A model generated the notes under the pieces. It was given only the letters and a program-made list of their open reading frames with translations, did not search any database and had not been told where the DNA came from. Shown piece after piece: positions 26,638 through 35,053 of a stretch of DNA of 35,650 bases. Position 1 is the stretch's first letter; every line of letters starts with the position of its first letter. The DNA comes from Clostridiaceae bacterium (GTDB lineage Bacteria > Bacillota > Clostridia > Saccharofermentanales > DTU023): assembly GCA_012841015.1 (NCBI GenBank), contig DUVN01000008.1:1-35650 (forward strand), written 5' to 3'. The position numbers and the translations under genes are program-made.

Positions 26638-27751
26638 TAAAAGAATGGTTCTCTTCGGTTTCGTGCGTGGAGCCGCAGCGATCGTGCTTGCGCTCGCAGT
26701 CGGAGCAATTTTTATCTTTCTCAGTTCAGACGAGCCGTTTACTGCTTTACGCTACTTGTTGATCGGCCCGTTTGTAAGCTTTCATGGCGGCGTCACGGCT
26801 TTTAATACGCAGAACTTCTACCAAATTCTAGCTGCTATGATTCCGACTATTTTCACTGGCCTTGCTGTCTGTGTCATGTTTTCAGCAAATCAGTTCAACT
26901 TGGCGGCGGAGGGCTGTGTACTCGTGGGCGGATTTGTCGGATCGCTCATCGGCATCTATGCGAATATAGCGACAGGTTGGCATCCTGTTATCTGTGTGCT
27001 CGTATCGGCAGTCGTCTGTGGTCTGATTATGTTGATTCCTTCTGTTCTCAAAGTCACGTTAGGCGCAAGTGAGATGGTGACGAGCCTCATGCTCAACTTT
27101 GTTTTATTGTATATTGTGCTTCATTTTCTCAACTATCATTTTGCCGACCGCTCAAAAGGTGCTACGATGACGTTTCCGTTCTTAGATTCGGCGAAGATTC
27201 CCTCGCTCGTCTCTGGCACTAGTAAATTGACGTGGGGTTTTGTCGTAGCTCTCATCATCTCATTCCTCGTTTGGGTCTTTATGTACAGGACGCGTTGGGG
27301 ATATGCGATCAGAATGATCGGGATTAATGAATCGTTCTCTCTTTATTCAGGGATGAATGTTGGTAGGATGATTATCCTTTCTTCAGTGATTGGCGGGATA
27401 TTGTCTGGTATGGGCGGCAGTCTTGAAGTTCTCGGTCGTTACAACACATTTGTATGGCGAGAGTTGCCGGGTTATGGTTGGACAGGCGTGACGATAGCAA
27501 TTTTAGCAAAGAATAATCCCGGCGCTGTACCGCTTGCGGCATTTTTTCTTGCTTACCTGAATAAAGGGTGCCAGTTGATGTCGACACATAGTGATGTTCC
27601 GAGCGAGATGATCGATATTATTCAGGCAGCCATTTTCCTATTCTTCGCGGCAGAACAGTTCCTGTCCGGTTTCAGACAGAAACTTGTCGTGAAGACGACG
27701 CGCGAGGAATTGGTAAGAGCCGAATCGCTCGATGCGATAGAAGGAGAGTGA
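26630..27751 (+). CDS. Nucleoside ABC importer permease 1
   Basis: A 373-residue BPD_transp_2-type permease with about nine hydrophobic segments. Family-like stretches are ANQFNLAAEGCVLVGGFVGS near residue 87, LGASEMVTSLMLNF near 145, and the cytoplasmic GYAIRMIGINESFSLYSGMNVGR loop (split here as GYAIRMIG and NVGRMIILSS), which contacts the ATPase. ATG 26630 follows AGGAGGG by six bases; the open frame extends 19 codons further upstream into the ATPase gene but has no ribosome binding site there. It forms the channel with the next gene's product. Confidence 0.94.
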   Translation: MRDKRMVLFGFVRGAAAIVLALAVGAIFIFLSSDEPFTALRYLLIGPFVSFHGGVTAFNTQNFYQILAAMIPTIFTGLAVCVMFSANQFNLAAEGCVLVGGFVGSLIGIYANIATGWHPVICVLVSAVVCGLIMLIPSVLKVTLGASEMVTSLMLNFVLLYIVLHFLNYHFADRSKGATMTFPFLDSAKIPSLVSGTSKLTWGFVVALIISFLVWVFMYRTRWGYAIRMIGINESFSLYSGMNVGRMIILSSVIGGILSGMGGSLEVLGRYNTFVWRELPGYGWTGVTIAILAKNNPGAVPLAAFFLAYLNKGCQLMSTHSDVPSEMIDIIQAAIFLFFAAEQFLSGFRQKLVVKTTREELVRAESLDAIEGE

Positions 27752-27755
27752 GTCG

Positions 27756-28712
27756 ATGTTTGATCAATTAATTAAGTCTATTTTCCAGGCAGAGTTTCTG
27801 TTTGTCATCATAAGGATCACGGCTCCAATACTCTTTGCCGCATTGGCTGCCGTCATCTCGGAGAAAGCAGGCGTCGCCAACATCGGTCTTGAAGGCATGA
27901 TGATGATCACGGCTCTCTTCGGATTTCTGTTTGCCTATTGGACGCAGAGCTGGGTTGTCGGTGTTCTCGGTGCGATACTTGTAGGCATCATCTTAGGGCT
28001 CATGATGGGCTTCTTCTCGTTTAAGCTGAAGACTGACATTATCCTCTCCGGTATTGCTGTCAACATGCTCGGAGCAGGTGGGACGATCTTTTTGCTCAAC
28101 ATGTTTACAGGACTTCGCGGTAATACGGGGGCACTTGTGTCGCCGAATATACTGATCCCTACGATCGATATACCTCTTATCAACAAGATTCCCATTCTTG
28201 GTGATATTTTGTCAGGGCACGCGATCTTAACGTATCTGGCATTTATCTTTGTCTTTCTCATGCGCACCTTCCTCTACAGGACGCCTCTCGGTCTTAAAAT
28301 GCGCGCTGTCGGTGAGAATCCGAATGCTGCATCAAGTGTTGGCGTTAGTGTAATAAAGATGAAATACATTGCGATCGCAGCGTCCGGTGCGCTTGCCGGT
28401 ATGGGTGGCGCATTCATGTCAATGTATTACTCTCAAGGTTGGAACCAAGGTATGGTCGCCGGAAGAGGATTTATTGCACTTGCCGCTCAAGCCATGGGGA
28501 GAGGAGAACCAGTCGGTGCCATGTTCTCATCGCTTCTGTTCGGATTGGCACAGGCGATGAAGACGAAGGTTTCCGGGTTGCGCGGCATGGCGAGCTACAA
28601 CTATTTGATCGAGATGATCCCTTATGTCGTGACGATCATCGGGCTTGTCTTCTATGCGTTGAGTGTTAAGCTAAAGACACGAAAGCACCAGCTACAACCG
28701 ATTAAAGAGTAG
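27756..28712 (+). CDS. Nucleoside ABC importer permease 2
   Basis: A 318-residue BPD_transp_2-type permease, the partner of the preceding gene, from which it is separated by four bases. Recognisable parts are GVANIGLEGMMMITALFGF near residue 33, LKTDIILSGIAVNMLGAG near residue 91, the ATPase-contact segment TPLGLKMRAVGENPNAASSVG near residue 177 (key part MRAVGENPNAA), and GRGFIALAAQAMG near residue 238. About eight or nine transmembrane helices are visible. Unequal permease pairs are typical for BMP-linked nucleoside importers. Confidence 0.95.
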   Translation: MFDQLIKSIFQAEFLFVIIRITAPILFAALAAVISEKAGVANIGLEGMMMITALFGFLFAYWTQSWVVGVLGAILVGIILGLMMGFFSFKLKTDIILSGIAVNMLGAGGTIFLLNMFTGLRGNTGALVSPNILIPTIDIPLINKIPILGDILSGHAILTYLAFIFVFLMRTFLYRTPLGLKMRAVGENPNAASSVGVSVIKMKYIAIAASGALAGMGGAFMSMYYSQGWNQGMVAGRGFIALAAQAMGRGEPVGAMFSSLLFGLAQAMKTKVSGLRGMASYNYLIEMIPYVVTIIGLVFYALSVKLKTRKHQLQPIKE

Positions 28713-28735
28713 CATTAGAGACGGAGAACGATAAA

Positions 28736-29680
28736 ATGAAAAAAATACCTGTGATTCTCGATGGCGATCCAGGTCACGATGATGCGATTGCTTGGGTTCT
28801 GGCGAACTCTCGTCCGGAGCTTGATATTCTTGCGATCACAACGATTGGCGGCAATCAGACGCTCGCAAAGACTACGTATAATGCTGGCCGTATCATGTCT
28901 CTGATCGGCTTAGACGTCCCTTATGCCGCGGGACGCTCTAAGCCGTTGTTCTGCGATCTGATCGTAGCGCCAAGCGTTCACGGAGTGACGGGGCTTGACG
29001 GGCCTGAACTCCCTGAACCTGAGCGCGTTATCGTCGAGGAAGAAGCAGTTGAGCTGATCGCGCGCCTCTTGGAGACGAGTAACGAACCGGTTGTTCTCGT
29101 CCCGACAGGCCCACTGACGAATATTGCGTCACTTCTTTTGTTGCGCCACGACTTGAAAGAGAAGATTAAGCACATCTATATGATGGGTGGCGGTATCACG
29201 AAGGGCAATTGGACAGCTGCTGCGGAGTTCAATATTCTCGTTGACCCTGAAGCTGCCGATATCGTCTTTCGTTCAGGTTTGCCGATCACCATGGCAGGAC
29301 TTGATGTGACGGAGGAGGCACTCGTCTATCCAGAAGACATTGAGCGTATTAAGTCGGTCGGGAACGATGTGGCACGTGTCGTCGCCGGTTGGCTCGAGTT
29401 TTTCTACCAATTTCATCAGCCTCTCGGGTATAGAGGTGCTCCTGTCCACGATGCGGTCGCCATTGCGGCGATTGTGCGCCCCGACATTCTGATGACGCGC
29501 GAGATGTATGTGGAGATTGAGCTTTGTGGTGATTTCACGCGAGGGGCGACGGTAGGAGATTATTATGGTCTCCTAGGGCAGAAACCGAACGCGACGTGTA
29601 TCATGGATATCGACCGTGTTGCCTTTATTGAACTTCTCATCGACTCTGTCGCATCGTACGGGAAGGGGGAATTAAGATGA
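28736..29680 (+). CDS. Inosine/uridine-preferring nucleoside hydrolase 1
   Basis: A 314-residue ribonucleoside hydrolase that splits nucleosides into base and ribose with a calcium ion. The calcium-binding signature is ILDGDPGHDDAIAW at the N-terminus. VPTGPLTNIASLL near residue 122, MMGGGITKGNWTAAAEFNILVDPEAA near residue 149 (key part AAEFNILVDPEAA) and the active-site HDAVAIAAIVRPD near residue 238 complete the set. It follows the permease gene by 23 bp and overlaps the second hydrolase gene by four bases (ATGA), so imported nucleosides are probably cleaved directly. Base preference cannot be decided. Confidence 0.95.
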   Translation: MKKIPVILDGDPGHDDAIAWVLANSRPELDILAITTIGGNQTLAKTTYNAGRIMSLIGLDVPYAAGRSKPLFCDLIVAPSVHGVTGLDGPELPEPERVIVEEEAVELIARLLETSNEPVVLVPTGPLTNIASLLLLRHDLKEKIKHIYMMGGGITKGNWTAAAEFNILVDPEAADIVFRSGLPITMAGLDVTEEALVYPEDIERIKSVGNDVARVVAGWLEFFYQFHQPLGYRGAPVHDAVAIAAIVRPDILMTREMYVEIELCGDFTRGATVGDYYGLLGQKPNATCIMDIDRVAFIELLIDSVASYGKGELR

Positions 29681-30612
29681 AAAAAATACCTGTCTGGTTT
29701 GATTGTGATACAGGTGTCGACGATGCCATCGCACTTATACTCCTGAGTCAACTCGAATCATTTGAAGTGATCGGTGTCTCAACGGTTGCCGGCAACGTTG
29801 ATCTCGAAAAGACAACAGACAATACGCTTCGAGTGCTTGACCTTTGTCAAGTCTCGTATCCCGTATTCCGCGGTGCGGCGAAGCCGATGATGCGCGCGCA
29901 GATTTCGGCATCTTATGTTCACGGTGCAGATGGACTTGGCGGCGTGGTTTTGCCTGCCTCGGATCGCAAACCGGAAACTCTTCCTGCGTGGGATGCGCTC
30001 TATCAGGCTGCTGTAACATACGCAGGTGAGCTCGTGTTGATCGCTGTTGGGCCGATGACGAACATTGGGCTGACACTCACAAAGTATAAAGACTTTCCAA
30101 GTCTTATCAAGAGAATCGTGATTATGGGCGGTGCGGCCGTCGGCGGGAATGTAACGCCTGCCGCTGAGTTTAATATTCTCGCCGATCCTGAGGCCGCTGC
30201 GATGCTTTTCGATTGTGGTGTTTGTGTTGCGATGTGCGGACTCGATATGACGATGAAAGCCTATCTCACACGTGAAGAGCTCGATGAGTTGGCGCGACTT
30301 GGTACACCTCAGGCGACGTTTGCGCGCGACTGCCTGCAAAGGGCGCTGGAATTCGGCGAATCATATCAACTGCCAGGTGTAGCACTCCATGATCCTGCTG
30401 CCGTACTATACGCTGATGATGATACAATGTTTGAGGCTCATCCGGCATGGGTTCGTGTCGAGACGAAAGGATCGTGCACGTATGGCAAGACGGTGACCGA
30501 TCTTTATTCCGACAAAAAGTACGAAATGCGAGAGCATCTCGTCGTCGCCAACATCGATCGCGATGCGTTCAAAGCGCGGCTATTTGAGTTATTCGCTCGT
30601 TTTGGGAAGTGA
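29677..30612 (+). CDS. Inosine/uridine-preferring nucleoside hydrolase 2
   Basis: A 311-residue paralogue of the preceding gene with the same N-terminal MKKIPV and the calcium site FDCDTGVDDAIAL. VGPMTNIGLTL near residue 123, IMGGAAVGGNVTPAAEFNIL near residue 148 and the active-site LHDPAAVLYADD near residue 232 are intact. It is diverged well beyond a recent duplication, so a different nucleoside range is likely. Translation is probably coupled to the first hydrolase through the ATGA overlap. Confidence 0.94.
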   Translation: MKKIPVWFDCDTGVDDAIALILLSQLESFEVIGVSTVAGNVDLEKTTDNTLRVLDLCQVSYPVFRGAAKPMMRAQISASYVHGADGLGGVVLPASDRKPETLPAWDALYQAAVTYAGELVLIAVGPMTNIGLTLTKYKDFPSLIKRIVIMGGAAVGGNVTPAAEFNILADPEAAAMLFDCGVCVAMCGLDMTMKAYLTREELDELARLGTPQATFARDCLQRALEFGESYQLPGVALHDPAAVLYADDDTMFEAHPAWVRVETKGSCTYGKTVTDLYSDKKYEMREHLVVANIDRDAFKARLFELFARFGK

Positions 30613-30688
30613 ACAGGTAAATTTGGGTGACGGAGTATGTGGAAGCATTCACAGAGAATACCAAGTGGAATCGCTTCAGGAGGAGCTC

Positions 30689-31285
30689 ATGGCGATTAAA
30701 GTCTTATACATCGATTGTTGTATTCGCGGTGAAGAATCGCGCACGCGCCAATTGGGCGAGGCGTTTCTCTTTGGGCTGTCAATCCGCGAGACATTTGCGG
30801 TTGAGAGGTTAACGCTCATGGAGGAGCCGCTCATCCCTCTGACAGGTGATTTCTTCTTGCAGCGTGAGAGGCTTCTTGCAGACGGAGAGTTGTCGCATCC
30901 GCGTTTTCGCTATGCACACCAATTCGCATCGGCTGATCGCATTGTCATTGCTGCGCCTTTTTGGGACTTGAGCGTCCCTGCTCTCCTGAAAATCTATATT
31001 GAAAACGTCAGTGTGCAGGGGATTACGTTTGACGTCGATGAAGATGCAGGACTTTTCGGGATATGTCGCGCGGATAAGATGTTCTTCCTAACGACAAGGG
31101 GAGGCGACTATTGCCAATCGCCTCTCGAGACAGGTATACCGATGATGCGTAACCTCGCAATATTTTTCGGCATTAAAGAATTCGACTATGTGGCGGCTAA
31201 CGGACTTGATCTTATGATCGAACCGCCGGAGATAATCCTTGGACGCGCCATCCGCGAGGCGCAAGATCGTGCTGTCGTTTGGTAG
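30689..31285 (+). CDS. Azoreductase/NAD(P)H quinone reductase-like flavoprotein
   Basis: A 198-residue flavodoxin-like protein. VLYIDCCIRGEESRTRQLGEAF forms the FMN phosphate loop (key part IRGEESRTRQLG), APFWDLSVPALLKIYIENV near residue 90 corresponds to the PMYNFxxPxxLK segment of AzoR, and TTRGGDY near residue 134 to the second flavin loop. It probably reduces quinones or other small electrophiles with NAD(P)H. ATG 30689 follows AGGAGGAG by a few bases; the open frame reaches back into the hydrolase gene but without support. It sits 76 bp after the hydrolase gene at the end of the operon; a link to nucleoside use is not obvious. Confidence 0.87.
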   Translation: MAIKVLYIDCCIRGEESRTRQLGEAFLFGLSIRETFAVERLTLMEEPLIPLTGDFFLQRERLLADGELSHPRFRYAHQFASADRIVIAAPFWDLSVPALLKIYIENVSVQGITFDVDEDAGLFGICRADKMFFLTTRGGDYCQSPLETGIPMMRNLAIFFGIKEFDYVAANGLDLMIEPPEIILGRAIREAQDRAVVW

Positions 31286-31300
31286 TCGCTTCCTGATGAG

Positions 31301-31351
31301 TGCAGAGACTCTCACTAAGGTAACAAACGCCTAGATTATGCAGAGACTCTC
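31301..31351. repeat. Direct repeat pair before the rpmG promoter
   Basis: TGCAGAGACTCTC occurs exactly at 31301-31313 and 31339-31351, and TAAG follows each copy two bases later. Each copy contains the small dyad GAGA-C-TCTC. The pair lies in the gap between the flavoprotein gene and rpmG, upstream of the -35 box. It could be a binding site pair or a remnant of a small duplication. Confidence 0.7.
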
Positions 31352-31397
31352 GTTAAGCTTATATTGAGGGGTACGCCTTCCTGAGAAAAATAGCTAT

Positions 31398-31427
31398 TTG
31401 ACACACCTGCTAGCTTCGTGTTAGTAT
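31398..31427 (+). promoter_or_regulatory. Promoter of the rpmG-secE-nusG operon
   Basis: A perfect TTGACA (31398-31403) is followed 18 bp later by TAGTAT (31422-31427). The better-looking TATACT at 31425-31430 would need a 21-bp spacer. The leader then holds GACGCGGGAGTC and eight T's before the L33 start. Confidence 0.6.
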
Positions 31428-31508
31428 ACTTCTGCTTGTCAGACGCGGGAGTCTTTTTTTTTGCGCAGACAAGTTGTCTCGATACATGAAACAGTGGAGG
31501 AAACCACC

Positions 31509-31673
31509 ATGGCAAAACCGGGTGCACGAGAGAGGATTACGCTCGCATGTTCGGAGTGCAAGCAACGTAATTACAATACAAAGAAGAATAAGATGCATAC
31601 GCCTGAAAAGTTGGAGTTGAGCAAGTTTTGTAAGTTCTGCAATAAACACACAGTTCATCGCGAAACGAAATAA
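31509..31673 (+). CDS. rpmG: 50S ribosomal protein L33
   Basis: A 54-residue ribosomal protein of the zinc-binding type, with the cysteine pairs CSEC and [23 protein letters not shown] and [19 protein letters not shown] are nearly textbook for the family. ATG 31509 follows GTGGAGG; an upstream extension of 16 codons is not expected. Position just before secE and nusG is the standard one in Bacillota. Confidence 0.96.
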   Translation: MAKPGARERITLACSECKQRNYNTKKNKMHTPEKLELSKFCKFCNKHTVHRETK

Positions 31674-31697
31674 TGGTGTACTCACGGGAGTGATCTT

Positions 31698-32192
31698 ATG
31701 GCGAGCAAAAAGAGAAAAGGTGCGGCAACTCGCGACAAGAAAAGTGCGGTAGACCGCGACAATAAGGGAACGAAACGCGCAGTAAAGAAAAAAGACGCTA
31801 AGCCGTCACTTTTTGCACGTCTGAAAAAATGGTTCATCAATATCATTAACGAACTAAAACGCGTTGTGTGGCCGGACAAAAAGAAACTGAAGCAGAGCAC
31901 ATTGACGGTGCTGCTGATCATTGCCATCTCGACCGTCATGATTCTTGTATTCGATTCTCTGATCTCCTTTATTCTTCGCACGACGGGATTCTATTCGTCA
32001 AAAGCTTCGACGTCTGAGACGGTGGAGCCTCCTGCGATCACAGAGACAGCCGAAACCGCCGAGACAGAAGGGGACGCTGAGTCAACGGCGACGACAGAGA
32101 CGTCGAATCCTAGCGAATCAGTAGAGGCCACGACTGAGTCAACTGTTAGCACTCCGACTGAGACGATGCCCCAGAGCACGGGAGAAGAATAA
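31698..32192 (+). CDS. secE: Preprotein translocase subunit SecE with long acidic tail
   Basis: A 164-residue protein. Residues 1-36 are Lys/Arg-rich; the SecE core is at about 40-95, with the amphipathic helix NIINELKRVVWPDKKKLKQS and one transmembrane helix at about 69-93. The core belongs to the SecYEG protein export channel. Unlike the usual 60-90-residue Gram-positive SecE, about 64 residues follow the helix, rich in Ser, Thr and Glu and without Lys or Arg after the first few residues. The tail would lie outside the membrane. The stop overlaps the nusG start by one base. Confidence 0.93.
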   Translation: MASKKRKGAATRDKKSAVDRDNKGTKRAVKKKDAKPSLFARLKKWFINIINELKRVVWPDKKKLKQSTLTVLLIIAISTVMILVFDSLISFILRTTGFYSSKASTSETVEPPAITETAETAETEGDAESTATTETSNPSESVEATTESTVSTPTETMPQSTGEE

Positions 32193-32737
32193 TGACGGGG
32201 ACTTCTGATAACAAAAAAGAAGCACTCTGGTATGTCATTCATACGTATTCTGGATACGAAAAACGCGTCAAGACGACACTTGAGATGATCATCGAGAACC
32301 GTGGACTTCAAGATATGATCCAGGAAGTCCTTATCCCTGTTGAGACTGTTCTTGAGATCAAGGATGGTAAACGTCGTACCTTTGAACGGAAGATCTACCC
32401 TGGCTACGTTCTTGTCAAGATGATTCTGACAGACGATATCTGGTATATCGTCCGTAATACACGTGGTGTCACCGGCTTCGTCGGACCGTCCAGCACAAAC
32501 CCTGTGCCTTTGACAGACGATGAGCTCGGTATGATGGGACTCGATTCCGATTGGGAGCCTGTCATGGATTACGATGTTGGCGACGAAGTGCGCATCATCA
32601 ATGGGCCCTTGGAAGGCTTTGATGGCAAAGTTGACGAGATCAACATCGACAAGAAAAAAGTTACCGTTACCGTTTCGATGTTCGGTCGTGAGACTCCTGT
32701 TGAGCTTGAATTGACGCAGGTTATCCGCCAACCGTAA
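32192..32737 (+). CDS. nusG: Transcription termination/antitermination protein NusG
   Basis: A 181-residue transcription factor that binds RNA polymerase and couples it to the ribosome or Rho. The NGN domain begins at ALWYVIHTYSGYEKRVKTTLE, with the conserved RKIYPGYVLVKM near residue 65 and WYIVRNTRGVTGFVG near residue 87. The C-terminal KOW domain is VGDEVRIINGPLEGFDGKV from about residue 130. It overlaps secE by one base, the usual gene pair. Confidence 0.97.
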   Translation: MTGTSDNKKEALWYVIHTYSGYEKRVKTTLEMIIENRGLQDMIQEVLIPVETVLEIKDGKRRTFERKIYPGYVLVKMILTDDIWYIVRNTRGVTGFVGPSSTNPVPLTDDELGMMGLDSDWEPVMDYDVGDEVRIINGPLEGFDGKVDEINIDKKKVTVTVSMFGRETPVELELTQVIRQP

Positions 32738-32830
32738 ACTAGGCATCACCATCGTCGGGTACGGGCACGGCGTGTTCTGTTGAAATCTGCAACGAGCGAT
32801 CGATGTAGGTAAGATAAATAGAGTTGATAC

Positions 32831-32878
32831 GGCAGATACGATCTGCCTTGATCATAATAAAAATATCCTTTAAAGGAT
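32831..32878 (+). promoter_or_regulatory. Structured leader between nusG and rplK
   Basis: A perfect 7-bp hairpin GGCAGAT-ACG-ATCTGCC (32831-32847) and a 14-bp palindrome ATCCTTTAAAGGAT (32865-32878) lie just before the L11 start. In many bacteria the L11-L1 mRNA leader carries an L1 binding site for autoregulation; whether this is one cannot be decided by eye. Confidence 0.45.
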
Positions 32879-32902
32879 CAAAAAGAAATGGGAGGTGGCT
32901 GA

Positions 32903-33334
32903 ATGGCTAAACCGATTACCGCCTATGTGAAGCTTCAGATTCCGGCGGGACGAGCGACGCCGGCGCCGCCGGTCGGACCAGCTCTTGGCCAACATGGGGT
33001 TAACATCGCCCAGTTTGTCAGAGAATTTAATGAACGGACACAAAAAGATATCGGTCTCGTAATCCCTGTAGTGATTACGGTGTATCAGGATCGAACGTAT
33101 TCTTTCATTACGAAAACTCCGCCGGCACCTGTGTTGCTCAAAAAAGCATGTAATTTGGAAAAGGGGTCGGGTGAACCCAATAAAAAGAAAGTTGCAACTG
33201 TACCGTGGTCTGAGTGTATCCGTATTGCTGAGATCAAGATGGAAGACTTGAATGCGTCGGACGTCGAGGCTGCTGCGCGTATGGTGGCAGGGACAGCCCG
33301 CAGCATGGGCATTGTCGTTGATTACGACAAATAA
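32903..33334 (+). CDS. rplK: 50S ribosomal protein L11
   Basis: A 143-residue ribosomal protein of standard length. [20 protein letters not shown] at the N-terminus and [15 protein letters not shown] are diagnostic, as is the rRNA-binding C-terminal domain ending [10 protein letters not shown]. It forms part of the GTPase-associated centre with 23S rRNA. ATG follows GGGAGGTGG. rplA begins 17 bp after the stop. Confidence 0.98.
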   Translation: MAKPITAYVKLQIPAGRATPAPPVGPALGQHGVNIAQFVREFNERTQKDIGLVIPVVITVYQDRTYSFITKTPPAPVLLKKACNLEKGSGEPNKKKVATVPWSECIRIAEIKMEDLNASDVEAAARMVAGTARSMGIVVDYDK

Positions 33335-33351
33335 GAGGGGAGGACCAATGC

Positions 33352-34044
33352 ATGAAACGCGGTAAACGTTATATAGAAGCGGCGAAACTGGTTGACTCCC
33401 AGAAGACGTACGAACCGGATGAGGCACTTGACCTCGTCATCAAGACCGCTACGGCGAAGTTTGATGAGACAGTTGAGATCCATCTTCGCATGGGTGTTGA
33501 CTCGCGTCGTGCTGATCAGCAGATTCGCGGAACGGTCATTCTTCCGCATGGAACAGGCAAAGAGATGAGAGTGCTCGTATTTGCCAAAGGTCCTGCGGCA
33601 GAACAGGCAAGAGAAGCAGGCGCCGACTATGTCGGGGCAGAAGATATGGCCGAGAAAATTCAAAAAGAGGGTTGGCTGGACTTTGACGTCGCGATTGCGT
33701 CACCTGATATGATGAGTATTGTCGGCCGTCTCGGTCGTATACTCGGACCGCGTGGCTTGATGCCAAACCCGAAATCCGGCACGGTCACGCCTGACGTCGC
33801 ACAAGCTGTCAGAGAAGCGAAGGCCGGCCGTATTGAGTATAGACTCGAAAGACAGAACATCATTCACTGCCCAATCGGTAAGGTGTCGTTCGGCACGGAG
33901 AAGTTGCGCGATAACTTTGACGCTCTGCTCGATGCCGTCATCAGGGCAAAACCGCCCGCAGCGAAAGGACAATACATCCGTCGCTGTACACTGGCGAGTA
34001 CCATGGGGCCAGGTGTTCGGACGAACCCGAAGCTCTCGAAGTAA
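33352..34044 (+). CDS. rplA: 50S ribosomal protein L1
   Basis: A 230-residue ribosomal protein of standard length. [19 protein letters not shown]-like N-terminus (here [15 protein letters not shown]), [19 protein letters not shown], and the signature [20 protein letters not shown] near residue 125 are clear. It forms the mobile L1 stalk and is often the repressor of its own L11-L1 mRNA. ATG 33352 follows GGGGAGGA. The stop is followed by the L10 leader. Confidence 0.98.
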   Translation: MKRGKRYIEAAKLVDSQKTYEPDEALDLVIKTATAKFDETVEIHLRMGVDSRRADQQIRGTVILPHGTGKEMRVLVFAKGPAAEQAREAGADYVGAEDMAEKIQKEGWLDFDVAIASPDMMSIVGRLGRILGPRGLMPNPKSGTVTPDVAQAVREAKAGRIEYRLERQNIIHCPIGKVSFGTEKLRDNFDALLDAVIRAKPPAAKGQYIRRCTLASTMGPGVRTNPKLSK

Positions 34045-34200
34045 GACGATTGCCCATCGAATAGTGGGTATAAAACTGAATAATACCTTCAACGCCGAAG
34101 AAAGCAGGAATCTTAAACGATATAAACAGGCAAAGCTGTCCCGCCGAGGTAGATGGTCGAACATTTTGTGCGCCCCTCTGCCGCTCGCGGAGGGGTGTTA
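34045..34200 (+). promoter_or_regulatory. Ribosomal protein L10 leader
   Basis: The 181 bp between rplA and rplJ contain sequence resembling the L10 leader RNA that binds L10(L12)4 to repress rplJL: a purine-rich GCCGAAGAAAGC stretch, TCTTAAACGATATAAACAG, and the conserved-looking CCCGCCGAGGTAG near 34140. It ends in a GC-rich hairpin, CCCCTC (34173-34178) with GAGGGG (34190-34195), followed by an AU-rich stretch and AAGGAGG. Mechanism may be attenuation or translational control. Exact borders are approximate. Confidence 0.72.
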
Positions 34201-34225
34201 AATATTATAAGGAGGTAAGTGCCGC

Positions 34226-34771
34226 ATGCCCAGTAAAAAAGTACTGGAAAAAAAGAAAAAATTAGTCTCTTCACTTGTTGACGAGTTAAAAAACGCGGAA
34301 TCAATCGTATTTGCGGACTTCCAAGGACTAACGGTCAAACAAGACACAGAAATGCGCGCTGCATTCAGGAGCAAAGGGCTCACGTATCGTGTTGTCAAAA
34401 ATACGATCTCTGAACGCGCTTTTGAGCAACTCGGCATCAAAGGATTGGAAGAGACGCTTAAAGGCCCGACCGCCCTTGCCTACAGTGCAGAAAACGTTGT
34501 GCTTGCACCGCGTATGCTGCGCCAGTATTCTGAAAAATTCAGAAGGCTCAAAGTTAAGGGTGGCGTTGTCAACGGCGAAGTTCAAGATCTGGACTATATC
34601 ATGGCGCTGTCACGTATAGAGTCGCGCGAGAGTCTCTATGGGCAGTTACTCTTCATGATGCTCTACCCATTGACAGCTTTTGCTCAAGTCGCTGGTCAAA
34701 TCGCAGAAAAAGGCACCGAAGCCGGTGTCGATAAGGTTGCCGATTTGTTGACGCTAGATGAAGAGTCATAA
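34226..34771 (+). CDS. rplJ: 50S ribosomal protein L10
   Basis: A 181-residue ribosomal protein, slightly longer than the usual 165-175. The N-terminal rRNA-binding domain shows ESIVFADFQGLTVKQDTEMR and YRVVKNTISERAF, and GPTALAYS and KVKGGVVNGE lie in the middle. The C-terminal helix that binds L12 dimers is in the last 40 residues. ATG follows AAGGAGGT by nine bases. A 282-bp spacer separates it from rplL, which is unusually long. Confidence 0.96.
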   Translation: MPSKKVLEKKKKLVSSLVDELKNAESIVFADFQGLTVKQDTEMRAAFRSKGLTYRVVKNTISERAFEQLGIKGLEETLKGPTALAYSAENVVLAPRMLRQYSEKFRRLKVKGGVVNGEVQDLDYIMALSRIESRESLYGQLLFMMLYPLTAFAQVAGQIAEKGTEAGVDKVADLLTLDEES

Positions 34772-35053
34772 AACTGCCTCAGGCGACATTGAGGATGCTA
34801 AGAGTGAAGCATAAGGTGTGTCAGACGAGGGTAGTAGGCCGAGAGTGACGCACAAGATATCAGAAGAGAGTAAGGTAAAAATCCGAGAGAGAGGTGTCAA
34901 GATGCATCTACGTAACTCGGAAACAGATGAAGCAGACACATGAGTGCTGCACCAGTTACCTGTTCGCAACCAGCTCTAAAGAACAGGAATGCTAATAATA
35001 TTATAGATGTTCGCATGAGGCGAACGCGCTCTACATCAGGAGGTAGACTGAAA
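34772..35053 (+). other. Long structured rplJ-rplL spacer
   Basis: The spacer is 282 bp where about 50-80 bp is usual. It contains a 7-bp stem CCTGTTC (34959-34965) with GAACAGG (34981-34987), an AT-rich stretch at 34992-35006, and a 6-bp stem GTTCGC (35009-35014) with GCGAAC (35020-35025) just before the rplL AGGAGG. A 13-codon open frame (34902-34943) after GAGAGGTG is present but may be chance. An internal promoter or RNA processing site that raises L12 output is possible. Confidence 0.55.

Noticed and set aside
31440-31461. A short stem AGAC...GTCT followed by eight T's before rpmG, as an attenuator
   Set aside because: The stem is only 4 bp, too weak for a terminator call.
31991-32752. 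A 253-codon minus-strand open frame opposite secE and nusG
   Set aside because: Both sense genes are certain. The Val/Ser-rich end is just the complement of the acidic tail codons of SecE.
34902-34943. A 13-codon open frame with a GAGAGGTG upstream in the rplJ-rplL spacer
   Set aside because: Too short to support as a gene; kept only as a note on the spacer.
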